Shown here in pieces: positions 17,982 to 27,097 of a stretch of DNA of 64,000 nt. The position numbers and the translations under genes were made by a program. Each line of letters opens with the position of its first letter. The stretch's first letter is position 1. The notes beneath the pieces are model-generated. The model worked only from the letters and a program-made list of their open reading frames with translations, had not been told where the DNA came from and did no database searches. The stretch lies in assembly GCA_964580585.1 (NCBI GenBank), contig CAZOKZ010000016.1, forward strand, positions 3,616 to 67,615, read 5' to 3'. The DNA comes from CAZOKZ01 sp964580585 (GTDB lineage: Bacteria > Sumerlaeota > Sumerlaeia > SLMS01 > JAHLLQ01).

Positions 17982-18707
17982 ATGGCGGATGAATTTTCCC
18001 GCGAGATCAAACTGGGTGACAAAGAAGCCCTTTCCGGCCGCAATGACTGGATGAAAATGCTCGAGGAACTGGAGAGCTACGAGCCTCCGGCGGAGGATGC
18101 AGCGCCCCTGGAAACCGAACCTGCCGCTTCGGCTGCACCGCAAACGCCTCCTCCTGCACCCCCTCAAGCAGCCACCCCCGCGCCTCCTCCCGTTGCCAGA
18201 CCTGCGACACCGATTTCGCCTGTTCAAAACAAGGTCATACAAACGCCCCAACCCGACGCCCCGACAACGCCATCGGCGCCAGCACCGGCACCGGCTGAAC
18301 GCAAACCTCTGCCAACGCGCCGTCCTTCGCCCAATATGAGTCGTTACGAGGAGCTGTGCAAAAAACCCTCGATGACCATCAAACGAGAGGATCTGAAAGT
18401 CATCGACGAGTTGTCGGAAATCCTCGGATCGGTCAACACCGCGTTACGCATGTTACAAGGGTTTGAAAAAACCTATGAACACAATATTCCCAAACAAAAA
18501 TTCCGCCTGTGGGAAGAAAATCTGAAAGACACCGCGATGATTATGTATCGCGAGTTCCATGCGCTGCGCAACGGCAAGCAACAAAAGACCTACGACAAAC
18601 GTTGCATCTGCACCTGTTGTCATGGGGTTTTTATGGTGCCGCTTCCCGATGGGCTTTGCGACGAATGCCGTTCGCGGAAAACAACGAAAAGCGCCGCCCC
18701 CTACTAA
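17982..18707 (+). CDS. Unrecognised protein with Pro/Ala linker, helical module and zinc-ribbon-like tail
   Basis: A 241-aa protein in four parts. An N-terminal helix (1-35) is followed by a Pro/Ala-rich linker (36-118). A helical module at about 130-197 (ILGSVNTALRMLQGFE, LWEENLKDTAMIMYRE) is shared with the upstream gene. The C-terminus has six cysteines: C208, C210, C212, C213 and the pair C226-x-x-C229, arranged like a zinc ribbon. Spacing to yggS is 4 nt, so the genes form an operon. The module may bind protein or RNA partners; this is only a suggestion. The linker implies a flexible two-ended adaptor. Confidence 0.7.
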   Translation: MADEFSREIKLGDKEALSGRNDWMKMLEELESYEPPAEDAAPLETEPAASAAPQTPPPAPPQAATPAPPPVARPATPISPVQNKVIQTPQPDAPTTPSAPAPAPAERKPLPTRRPSPNMSRYEELCKKPSMTIKREDLKVIDELSEILGSVNTALRMLQGFEKTYEHNIPKQKFRLWEENLKDTAMIMYREFHALRNGKQQKTYDKRCICTCCHGVFMVPLPDGLCDECRSRKTTKSAAPY

Positions 18708-18711
18708 GCCC

Positions 18712-19389
18712 ATGACGGCGATCGAAGACAATCTAAGCTCTATCCAACGACGCATTCATCAGGCCTGTGAACGGGCGGGACGCGCGCCCGAAAGCGTGCA
18801 TCTCGTTGCCGTTTCCAAAAATCGCCCCATTGAACAGACCCGCATCCTTTACGATCAAGGCATTCGCGCATTCGGCGAAAGTCGCGTGCAGGAATTGCGC
18901 ACCAAGGCGCCGGAATTCCCGAACGATTGCCAATGGCATATCATCGGGCCGCTGCAAACCAACAAAGTCAAATATCTGCCAGGGTTGGTTTCGTGGGTGC
19001 ATTCGGTAGATCGAGCGGAATTGGTCGAAGCGCTCGAAACGCAATTCGCCAAGCGTAGCGGCGAACGCGTGAACGTGCTGATCCAGGTTAACATCGCGGG
19101 CGAAGAGCAAAAATCCGGCATCGATCCCAAAGAAGCCGCCGAATTGGTGCAACTTGCTTCGGAGCAACCGCATCTTGTCGTTCGTGGGCTTATGACCATG
19201 GCGCCATATACGGAAAACATCGAAGAAACCCGCCCGGTGTTTCGCGGACTCAAACGTCTCGCCACCGAAATCGAACGCGCAACCGGTGTGTCGCTCCCCC
19301 ACTTGTCGATGGGCATGACGGGCGACTTCGAGGTTGCCATCGAAGAAGGCGCCACCATGGTGCGCATCGGCACCGCGCTCTACGAATAA
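18712..19389 (+). CDS. YggS/PLPBP family pyridoxal-phosphate homeostasis protein
   Basis: A 225-aa protein from ATG 18712, only 4 nt after the previous stop codon. The PLP lysine is K36 in VAVSKNRP, the same position as in E. coli YggS. FGESRVQEL, WHIIGPLQTNK, the HSVDR stretch, LSMGMTGDFEVAIEEGAT and the C-terminal VRIGTALYE are all family hallmarks. These proteins bind PLP without known catalysis and tune B6 and amino-acid metabolism. In many bacteria the gene sits near cell-division or proline genes; here it ends a short operon with two unknown genes. Confidence 0.95.
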   Translation: MTAIEDNLSSIQRRIHQACERAGRAPESVHLVAVSKNRPIEQTRILYDQGIRAFGESRVQELRTKAPEFPNDCQWHIIGPLQTNKVKYLPGLVSWVHSVDRAELVEALETQFAKRSGERVNVLIQVNIAGEEQKSGIDPKEAAELVQLASEQPHLVVRGLMTMAPYTENIEETRPVFRGLKRLATEIERATGVSLPHLSMGMTGDFEVAIEEGATMVRIGTALYE

Positions 19390-19520
19390 TTTCCCTTTAT
19401 TCGTTCACCTCGAGTTGTCATTCCTTGCCTTTTGCACGACGCTGAAATTGGCGGATAGTCAGTCCATGCAATCCGTCCAGGGAAACACAGTGTCCAGAAT
19501 GCGACAGGGGGGAGCTTTCC

Positions 19521-20090
19521 ATGAAAAAGCGAACGGGTTTTACGTTGGTGGAATTGATTGTCGTCGTGGCAATTTTAGGCGTGCTGGCGTCGATCATGTT
19601 GGCAAATTTTCTGGAACTCCAAACGCGCGCCAAAACCGGCGGCGCTAAATTCAACATGGCCGTGACGGCGTTTGCCATGGAACGTTTCATGGCCGATCAT
19701 GGCACGTATCCGCCAGTTTTACCTGGAACAAATTACGAGCAACGATACCAGCAACTGACTACGCCCATCGCTTACATTTATCATTCGCCAGACGATCCGT
19801 ACGCCAAGGGAATCGAATCCGCCTCCAGCGCGTTCGAGACATTTGAAATTGTTACCGACCGCCATCCGTTTGCCAGTTTGCTTTTCGAGCATCCCCATGG
19901 GTGGGGGCTCCGCCAGCAATTGGCTCCCAACGCCCATTATTATATCGCCAGCCCGGGACCAGACGCCTTTCGCAACAATGCTTTACAAATCCCTGAACTT
20001 TACTGGCTGGAATACGACCCGACAAACGGTACGATCAGTTCAGGCGATCTTTTCCTCAGCGGCCCCGGAACCGTGTATCACGGCGGGTAA
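19521..20090 (+). CDS. Type II secretion/type IV pilin-like protein (pseudopilin)
   Basis: A 189-aa protein with the class III prepilin leader MKKRTG/FTLVELIVVVAIL, cleaved after G6 by prepilin peptidase, leaving an N-terminal F and the conserved E5. After the hydrophobic helix come TRAKTGGAKFNM and a C-terminal domain with an SPDDPYAKG segment that resembles GspG-like proteins. The ribosome-binding site is GGGGGGAG at about 8 nt. The pilus assembly genes lie 15 kb away at 34983. It could be a minor pilin or pseudopilin of that machine. Confidence 0.88.
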   Translation: MKKRTGFTLVELIVVVAILGVLASIMLANFLELQTRAKTGGAKFNMAVTAFAMERFMADHGTYPPVLPGTNYEQRYQQLTTPIAYIYHSPDDPYAKGIESASSAFETFEIVTDRHPFASLLFEHPHGWGLRQQLAPNAHYYIASPGPDAFRNNALQIPELYWLEYDPTNGTISSGDLFLSGPGTVYHGG

Positions 20091-20165
20091 GCAGCGGACA
20101 ATTTCCTTTACACCATAAGTTATTCTCCCGAGGATTTTACTCATTCCAATCGGGAGATATTCTTA

Positions 20166-22745
20166 ATGGGTGCAACAAAACGCCAACTCGTTTGGCAAGG
20201 GATGGTTCTCTACCTTTTACCGATTCTTTTCATCAGCATTGGATGTCAGAAAAAAGAAGCCTCGAACGATTCTATTCCGAGCAGCATGTCTTCTTTTCCT
20301 CCCGATGTAGAAATTGGAAATCTGGCAACATTGCCTCCGGGCGTTAAAGATTTTTTCAAAACTCCATTCGTGGACGAATCTCAATATATCGTATATTCAG
20401 TCGCCCTCGATTTGGCTAACATCGCGGAATATACAAACAACGGAAAGTTTCCCGATCGAAAAGAGATAACACTTGCTGTCGATGAACTGGAAGGAACGGA
20501 GCACTGGAAACCTCTTTATGGTGTTCGCGTTCAGACACCTTCAATATCCGACCCCATTGTGTATAAGGTTCGTGTGGATAAGCCGATTTGGGATCCTGAA
20601 CTTTATATGCCAATGGCAGAATTGCTCATCAAGCCTGAGTCGCACGATTCCCCGGAATCCTTTAACATTCAATTGATCAACGATTTTTTAGAAGGCGATA
20701 TCGAACCGTATCGCGAGCAAAATATCCAGCTTACCAAACGACTGAATAAAAATTTCTGGGATTCCGAGGCGCACCTGCAAGCCGCATTGCTCCTTGAAGT
20801 TTTTGCTTTTTCCGACCACGCCTTTAACTTCTACGACTTGCGCGCTTCGATGCATCGAATCACCTCGCATTTATGTTTAGCGCGCTTGATTAATCCAGAT
20901 ATCGTGAACGCTCCGGAATTTAAATTCGCCCGTGCTTTCCAAGAGACCCTGATGGGCAATCAAGCCAACGCACTTGAATATCTGGATAGTGTCGAAAATC
21001 ATCTTACCGGGCTGACTGAATGGACGCGCATTCTGAGAATGCACAACACATTGGATTATCGCATTGTCAAAGAAACATCAACTCCCACTTATCTGGAAAA
21101 ACTGGAATACTTCTATGTGCTCGCGCGGAATTTCGGCGCGTTGGAAGCTTGCCAGCGCAATTATTACGAAGACATCGAAGGCGAAATCGAATGGGTTCGG
21201 ATCGTCGTCGAAAACGATTATTCGGTCGGAATCGGACATTACATAGCCCCTCAATTGATACCCGTAGAATTGGATGATATTGCAGACCATTGTCTCGCTT
21301 TTAAGAATAAAGAACTCTCGGAAAAAAACGCCGCTTCGCTTTTAAACTTTTACCCAGAGGACAGTTGTTACGACGCCGAAAGCACGGAACTTGCTGTTCT
21401 CGGTTGGGGTTTATATGCCAATTATCTTCAACGCAATCTCTGCAATGCGATTTTTGAAACGCATGGATTTTACGAACATAAACTTGGCGACCACGACGCT
21501 GCGAAACAAGTCTCCATCCAAATCCAAAAATCGTTCAAAGGACTCCTGTACGATCCATTAATCAAGTTACGACTTTCTAATAATAAGAGTGAATACCAGA
21601 AGGCGATGAGAGATGCTTACGCCTACGTTCAATCGTATCCGGACCGCACGCCGACACTGGCCTGGCACACGTTATCCTATGCGAGAAAATTTTCTGAACT
21701 CTACACTCCATACGCTCACCCACATATCAACGAATGGCATAAACATAATCCGCCTCCGGGTACCGTTTACAACATGGAACCACGCTATTACCAACCGAGT
21801 CTGACGTGGAGGGATGACAAAGAATCGTTGTTCGCACAGCTTAACAAACGAGCGCCCTTTGACTATAAAATCATTCGGCATTATTTCGATTATCGAAGCA
21901 ACGATCCCAGCTATGGAGAGGCTCTCAAATTAGTCGAGCCCATCCTGGATTACAATCCCGCTGCGAAATACGATCTGGCTCAATCGATGTTGGATTCGCC
22001 CGAAAAATACGAAGTACTTATGTTAGAAGCCGCAGAACAACTGCCGTTGCATTACGTTGAAATGGCCCGATATTTTTACGATCGCGAAGATTGCGAAAAA
22101 GCAGCTCACTATATCGACCTTGCCATTGATGCAAACACGGATGCGGTCCAGGTTTCTCACGCGATCTGGATCGGAGTAGAGTGCTATTTGGATTTGAATC
22201 AACCGAAGAAAGCCGCGCGAATCGCCGACTTTGGCGAGCAAGTTTATTCCTATGCAGGCTTGATGGCGAAGGGCACTTATTTGGACCGAACCAATCAAAC
22301 CGAAGCAGCCATGGGAATTTACAAAAAAATCAAAGAACGCTATAGCGATTCAGACCCCATGTTACAGTACGCTCTCAAATGTAGTTTCAATACTACAAAT
22401 AACCCATACAAAGAAACCCTGGAATCGGTTACAACCAGGACTTTTCCCCAAGGAATACAATCTTCCCCCCCACCCTCTAGTCACGACCCCGCCCCCAGAT
22501 ACGGTGTTATCGTAACAGGGGAAAATGCCGAAACGGAAAAAGTCGGCCTTCATAAAGGCGATGTGATCGTCTGGATAAATGGATATCCGGTTGAAAATCT
22601 CGATCAATACGCCTTTGTCCGATCCGTTTTGCCAGAAAAAAAGAACATGGAGCTTGTAATTTGGAACGGGAAAACATTCGAGCCAATCTCTGCGAATCCC
22701 CCGGATAAAAAATTCGGCGTGGAATTTAAGGACTACAGGCCATAA
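20166..22745 (+). CDS. Large repeat-rich lipoprotein with C-terminal PDZ domain
   Basis: An 859-aa protein. A lipobox (ISIGC, C27) follows a hydrophobic leader, so it is probably lipid-anchored. Residues about 150-730 are helical and aromatic, reminiscent of TPR-like repeats (for example AARIADFGEQVYSYAGLMAKG, split here as AARIADFGEQ and YAGLMAKG). Residues about 770-855 form a PDZ domain (YGVIVTGENA, GLHKGDVIVWINGYPV). No protease domain is present. The gene looks somewhat poorer in GC than its neighbours. The PDZ may bind C-terminal peptides of other envelope proteins. Family unknown. Confidence 0.75.
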   Translation: MGATKRQLVWQGMVLYLLPILFISIGCQKKEASNDSIPSSMSSFPPDVEIGNLATLPPGVKDFFKTPFVDESQYIVYSVALDLANIAEYTNNGKFPDRKEITLAVDELEGTEHWKPLYGVRVQTPSISDPIVYKVRVDKPIWDPELYMPMAELLIKPESHDSPESFNIQLINDFLEGDIEPYREQNIQLTKRLNKNFWDSEAHLQAALLLEVFAFSDHAFNFYDLRASMHRITSHLCLARLINPDIVNAPEFKFARAFQETLMGNQANALEYLDSVENHLTGLTEWTRILRMHNTLDYRIVKETSTPTYLEKLEYFYVLARNFGALEACQRNYYEDIEGEIEWVRIVVENDYSVGIGHYIAPQLIPVELDDIADHCLAFKNKELSEKNAASLLNFYPEDSCYDAESTELAVLGWGLYANYLQRNLCNAIFETHGFYEHKLGDHDAAKQVSIQIQKSFKGLLYDPLIKLRLSNNKSEYQKAMRDAYAYVQSYPDRTPTLAWHTLSYARKFSELYTPYAHPHINEWHKHNPPPGTVYNMEPRYYQPSLTWRDDKESLFAQLNKRAPFDYKIIRHYFDYRSNDPSYGEALKLVEPILDYNPAAKYDLAQSMLDSPEKYEVLMLEAAEQLPLHYVEMARYFYDREDCEKAAHYIDLAIDANTDAVQVSHAIWIGVECYLDLNQPKKAARIADFGEQVYSYAGLMAKGTYLDRTNQTEAAMGIYKKIKERYSDSDPMLQYALKCSFNTTNNPYKETLESVTTRTFPQGIQSSPPPSSHDPAPRYGVIVTGENAETEKVGLHKGDVIVWINGYPVENLDQYAFVRSVLPEKKNMELVIWNGKTFEPISANPPDKKFGVEFKDYRP

Positions 22746-22771
22746 TATGCATAGCAATCATTGAAATTATT

Positions 22772-22800
22772 GCCCTTGCTCACCGCAAGGGCTTCTTTTT
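22772..22800 (+). terminator. Rho-independent terminator
   Basis: A perfect 8-bp stem (22772-22779 with 22785-22792) with a 5-nt loop is followed by TTCTTTTT. Confidence 0.9.
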
Positions 22801-22849
22801 ATCCTGCGTTTTCTCGTTTGCGCCCACCCTCACAAGGACCTCGCCCCAA

Positions 22850-24370
22850 GTGACACCCGAAACCATCGCTGCACAGATTTCCAGCTTGATCGATCAAAAA
22901 CGCGACGCGTTGATTGCCGATACGCAACGCTTGATTCAATTCCGTACGATCAGCGGAGGCACTGGCGCGGAGGAAGAAGAGTTCCAGCGCGAGGTGGCGG
23001 CGTGTTTCGCCTGGCTCGAAGAACTCGCCACGCGAATGGGTTTCGCCTTCCGACTGATCGAAGGCGTGGTGGGTGAAATCACCTGGCAGCATCCCGATCC
23101 CGACGCACCTTTGATGATGATCGCGGGACATATCGATGTGGTGTCGGTAGGTGGCGACTGGACGCATCCACCGTTCTCTGGCGAGATCGTGGAAGGCGAG
23201 CTTTGGGGACGTGGCACGCAAGATGACAAGGGCCCGGTGATGCAGGCGCTCTATGGCCTCTATGCGGTGAAGGAATCCGGCATCGTCCTCCCCTGTTCGG
23301 TGCGTGTCGTCATCGGCACCCAGGAAGAAACCGGCGACTGGACAGACATTGCGCTTTATCTGGAAAATGCCCCCATGCCGGATTACGCGTTCACTCCGGA
23401 CGCCGATTTCCCAATCATCAACGGCGAAAAAGGCATGCTGTCGGTCATTGTTGGCGCCGATTGGCCAAATGAAGGTCTGGACGAAGAAACGGGTCTGGAA
23501 TTCGTTTCACTGGTTGGCGGCGAACGCGACAACATCGTACCGCGATTGTGCGAACTGACGATCAGATTCCCAAAAGAACATCGTTCCGACGTGATGAAAG
23601 AACTGGTACGAACAACGACCCAGTATGTGGTCGATCACGAAGGCGCAAACGTTACGCTGCAACCCAATCGCGAACGCGAAATCGGTCCGGATCGCTTCGA
23701 GTCTGCGGTATCGTTCCTGGGCAAAGCCGCCCACGCCAGCACTCCTGCCGAAGGCCATAACGCCATTGTCGATGCGCTGGATTTCATCAGGGACATCGAG
23801 ACGTTGCCACTGACGCTTCGCAAATTCGCGGCATTTGCGTATTTAGCAGGATCGGACACAACAGGTGCGAACCTGGGCATCGATGCCACGCATGATTTCA
23901 TCGGCGATACAACGGTTTGTTTGGCCATTGCCGAAATCCGTCCGACGGGTGGACGTGCGGTGCTCAACATTCGCCCCACCATGGGCTCGATCACCGCCAA
24001 TGTGGTGGCGAAAATGAAACAATTGGCGGAACAATACAGTCAACAATTAGGGGTGGAAATCACCGTTGAACAGAAGGGCAAAGCGCTCGACGCGATTTTC
24101 CTGGATCCGGAAAACCCCAAGGTTGCTCCATTTATCCAATCGTTACGCCAAGGGTTTGAACTCGTTACGGGTCGCCCAGCGAAATTAAAAGCGGTTGGCG
24201 GCACAACATACGCCAAAGCTTTCCCAAACTGCTGTGCCTTTGGCCCTATTTTGACCCCAGACGAACCAAGCATCATTCACCAACCGGACGAACGCGTCCC
24301 CGTGGAATCCATTATTCGGAACGCGAAAATATACGGAACCAGCATCGGGTTAATGGCTTGTAAAGAATGA
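22850..24370 (+). CDS. M20-family metallopeptidase, PepV/Sapep-like dipeptidase
   Basis: A 506-aa protein with a GTG start and AAGGA 12 nt upstream. Dizinc ligands and catalytic residues are in place: H94 and D96 in GHIDVV, D126 in TQDDKGP, E159/E160 in QEETGD, D184/D186 in TPDADFP and the C-terminal IIHQPDE histidine. The arrangement and length match PepV/Sapep dipeptidases, which cleave beta-Ala-His or other dipeptides in the cytosol. There is no signal peptide. Exact substrate unknown; a succinyl-diaminopimelate desuccinylase is less likely given the length of over 450 residues. Confidence 0.9.
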   Translation: MTPETIAAQISSLIDQKRDALIADTQRLIQFRTISGGTGAEEEEFQREVAACFAWLEELATRMGFAFRLIEGVVGEITWQHPDPDAPLMMIAGHIDVVSVGGDWTHPPFSGEIVEGELWGRGTQDDKGPVMQALYGLYAVKESGIVLPCSVRVVIGTQEETGDWTDIALYLENAPMPDYAFTPDADFPIINGEKGMLSVIVGADWPNEGLDEETGLEFVSLVGGERDNIVPRLCELTIRFPKEHRSDVMKELVRTTTQYVVDHEGANVTLQPNREREIGPDRFESAVSFLGKAAHASTPAEGHNAIVDALDFIRDIETLPLTLRKFAAFAYLAGSDTTGANLGIDATHDFIGDTTVCLAIAEIRPTGGRAVLNIRPTMGSITANVVAKMKQLAEQYSQQLGVEITVEQKGKALDAIFLDPENPKVAPFIQSLRQGFELVTGRPAKLKAVGGTTYAKAFPNCCAFGPILTPDEPSIIHQPDERVPVESIIRNAKIYGTSIGLMACKE

Positions 24371-24549
24371 AATGGAACGTTGAAGGCACGAACAAAAAAT
24401 AAATATAGAATCGTTGCCCCCAGACTGATTCTGTTTCTTAATCGCAACCCGGTAAGCATTTTACTTGCCCTGAGACGTTTCATCGCTTGTCTTGAGGTTG
24501 GAACATTTCTTAAAGATGAGCCATTTGTATTCGTACAATTGTTGAGTAT

Positions 24550-25965
24550 ATGACAACTGCCACACCGCCATCGATTCCTCTCAATATACTTGTCCTCGAT
24601 GACGAGCGATCCATCGTCGTCATGCTGCAGTATATCCTGGAAAAAGAGAACCACAAAATCGTCACCGCTTCCGCCATTCGGGAGGCCAACGGCCATCTAA
24701 GCGCCCTGCATCCGGACGTGGCAGTGGTCGATGTTTACCTTGGTGACGAAGACGGCCTCCAATATGTGCGATCGTTGCGCGAGCGGTTCGGCGGCGACCT
24801 GGGCATTATCGTTATTTCCACCGAAGATACCGAGACATTGGCGAACAAAGCCCTGGATTCGGGGGCGGATTATTTCCTCTCCAAGCCCATTGCTCCGGCG
24901 GCACTGCTTTTGACGGTAAAGAAGCTCGGTGAACTGCGTTCCGAACGCCAACGCGTGCTCGATTTAGAACGCGAACTCGATCGCTCGATGCGCGATACCG
25001 CGTTCCCGGAAATCGTCACCAACTCCGATGCCATGCGCGCAGTCTTGCGACTGGTGGAAAAGGTCGGACCGCGTGATTTGTCGGTTTTGGTCTGCGGCGA
25101 AAGCGGCACGGGCAAGGAATTGCTGGCCCGTGCAATCCACAATCAAAGTTCACGCCGAAACGGAAATTTTGTCGAACTCAATTGCGCTGCTTTGCCCCCC
25201 AACCTGGTGGAAAGCGAGTTGTTTGGTCACGAAAAAGGCGCCTTTACCGGTGCCATTGCATCTCGCCCCGGGAAAATCCAGATGGCGTCGGGCGGAACGC
25301 TTTTTCTGGACGAAATTGGCGAATTGCCGCTGGAAATCCAGCCCAAACTGCTTCGTGCACTTCAAGAAAAACGTGTTATTCCCGTTGGTGGCAAGGAACC
25401 GATCTCGAGCGATTTCCGCCTGATCAGCGCAACGAACCGCGATTTAGTCAAGGAAGTCAAAGAAAGCCGATTCCGCGAAGACTTGTTTTACCGAGTAGCG
25501 GTTTTCCCGATCAAGATTCCCTCGCTGCGCGAGCGCATGGAGGACCTCGACGTGCTGCTCGCCCACTTCCTGCGCCAGGAAGGCCTCGGCCACGCCCGCA
25601 TCTCGCGTGAAGCACTGATGGTGCTGCACCAACACCAATGGAAGGGGAACGTGCGCGAACTGAAAAATTTCGCCCAAGCCATTCCACTGTTCAGCGAAAA
25701 CGGCGTCATCGACGAAACCAGCGTCCGGGCTTATTTTGGCTCGCGTCTCGAAGGTAACTTGTTCAGCGAACCCATGTCGCCAATCGACAACCGTCCGAAC
25801 CGCCCGGTGCGCAAAATCGAAGAATTGCAGCATGCGGAAATTCTCTACGCGCTGTCGTTTTACAAAGGAAATGTTTCAGAAGCGGCACGCGCACTCGGCA
25901 TGGGTCGCGCCACGCTCTACAAATACATCAAGCGGCACGACCTTCAGGTGCAGAACGGTACCTGA
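24550..25965 (+). CDS. Sigma-54-dependent two-component response regulator, NtrC family
   Basis: A 471-aa protein. The receiver domain carries D61 (phosphoacceptor) and K112. An AAA+ domain follows, with Walker A GESGTGKE (183-190), the sigma-54 contact loop GAFTGA (230-235) and Walker B LFLDEIGE. The C-terminal Fis-type HTH ends in EAARALGMGRATLYKYIKRH. The protein would activate sigma-54 promoters. No kinase is adjacent; the NtrB-like kinase at 2388 and the kinase at 49748 are candidates. It converges with the anti-sigma kinase at 25971, with only 5 nt between stops. Confidence 0.97.
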   Translation: MTTATPPSIPLNILVLDDERSIVVMLQYILEKENHKIVTASAIREANGHLSALHPDVAVVDVYLGDEDGLQYVRSLRERFGGDLGIIVISTEDTETLANKALDSGADYFLSKPIAPAALLLTVKKLGELRSERQRVLDLERELDRSMRDTAFPEIVTNSDAMRAVLRLVEKVGPRDLSVLVCGESGTGKELLARAIHNQSSRRNGNFVELNCAALPPNLVESELFGHEKGAFTGAIASRPGKIQMASGGTLFLDEIGELPLEIQPKLLRALQEKRVIPVGGKEPISSDFRLISATNRDLVKEVKESRFREDLFYRVAVFPIKIPSLRERMEDLDVLLAHFLRQEGLGHARISREALMVLHQHQWKGNVRELKNFAQAIPLFSENGVIDETSVRAYFGSRLEGNLFSEPMSPIDNRPNRPVRKIEELQHAEILYALSFYKGNVSEAARALGMGRATLYKYIKRHDLQVQNGT

Positions 25966-25970
25966 TCGCG

Positions 25971-26558
25971 TTATTGATCGATCGAAGGGTCTTCCAATCG
26001 GAGCGTGGTGCCGATTTCCGGGTTATAAATAAACCGCACCGATTCCCAACAACGACAAATTGCCAAAAGCCCCAAGCCACCGGGCGATACATGGCGAATC
26101 ATCTCCTCGCGGTTCTTCTCGAAATCCAGGTCCTGGCTGTCGCGGCTATAAAGTCGAACCGTGAAGGGATCCTCGATCACGACCTCGATACGTTGATCGA
26201 GCACCTCGGCCAGCAGGGTTGGATTTTCCACACAAGGATACTGGTACGGCGGGGTTTGACCGCGTACCATCAGGCCGCCGCCGGGGTCTTGAATCTCGAT
26301 CGCCACGCTCCGCAGGTCCTTTTCACTGCGTGTGCGTAAGAACGTCAGCGTGGCAAGGCGCAAACGACCCGAAACCGGTTCCTGGTGCAGGGCGTTGCGA
26401 CAGGCTTCGGCCACGGAAAGGCGCACGATCAGCGCCATTTCCGGCGTCACCGAAGCGCTATCCGTCAAAAACGTCTCGCACAATCCTTCCAATACGGCCT
26501 GGGAATCGGGCACGCAGGGAACAGTCAGGGTGTAAATGATTTCCTGCGTTTTCATCAT
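25971..26558 (-). CDS. Anti-sigma regulatory serine kinase-like HATPase (RsbW/SpoIIAB type)
   Basis: A 195-aa protein. It shows a GHKL ATPase fold: LSVAEACRNALHQ as the N box, IQDPGGG as the G1 region and HVSPGGLGLLAICRC as the G2 region. It would phosphorylate or bind the STAS protein encoded upstream. The two genes overlap by four bases (ATGA), a typical partner-switching operon. Such pairs control sigma factors or signalling enzymes; no sigma factor or PP2C phosphatase is present nearby, so the output is unknown. Confidence 0.85.
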   Translation of the reverse strand: MMKTQEIIYTLTVPCVPDSQAVLEGLCETFLTDSASVTPEMALIVRLSVAEACRNALHQEPVSGRLRLATLTFLRTRSEKDLRSVAIEIQDPGGGLMVRGQTPPYQYPCVENPTLLAEVLDQRIEVVIEDPFTVRLYSRDSQDLDFEKNREEMIRHVSPGGLGLLAICRCWESVRFIYNPEIGTTLRLEDPSIDQ

Positions 26559-26881
26559 TTAAACGACTCAATTGCGGCTTCTTCCGTCTGAAACAACTCG
26601 AACAAACGGTCAAGACGCATCAGTTGAAATATGTTCAGTAACGATTCTTTCAAACAGCACAGGCGGATGTCGCCTCCCGAGGACGTGGCGCGTTTGAGCG
26701 CAATGATCAATGCCCCGAGGAACGAACTGTCCACGTATTCGACCTTGCGAAAGTTCAACACCAACCGACAGTGCCCTTTGCTCAATTGGTCGAGAATACG
26801 TTCCTGAATTTCATCGTTTTCATGCAGACGAATTCTCGGCCCTGGAACCTCGATCACAATCGGGGAGTCTTTTTCCGCCAT
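26555..26881 (-). CDS. STAS-domain anti-anti-sigma factor
   Basis: A 108-aa protein with a STAS fold. The conserved serine-containing motif VEYVDSSFLGALIIAL carries the phosphorylatable serine. It is the partner of the HATPase kinase whose start codon overlaps its stop. When phosphorylated it would release or capture the kinase, thereby freeing or binding a target regulator. AAGAGGG precedes the ATG. Downstream partners are not identifiable here. Confidence 0.9.
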   Translation of the reverse strand: MAEKDSPIVIEVPGPRIRLHENDEIQERILDQLSKGHCRLVLNFRKVEYVDSSFLGALIIALKRATSSGGDIRLCCLKESLLNIFQLMRLDRLFELFQTEEAAIESFK

Positions 26882-27097
26882 GGGAAGCCCTCTTCCAAAA
26901 ACACACTGGCCGTAATAAAAGCGATGCTTCGATAGTCGAAGAAAGATTCACGCCATTTGATCGGCCAGGACTATGTTTTTTACTGTACTGATATTTCTAA
27001 ACTTACAATTCTATGACCGCTCCAAACCCAAACAAATCTCGCTATTTGTCTCCAGACGATACGACCCAAAGTTTCCGAACGAGAATTGAATTTCGGA

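Noticed and set aside
24524..24550. Short hairpin with TTCG loop before the NtrC-type gene as a terminator
   Set aside because: The stem has only five pairs and no T tract follows.
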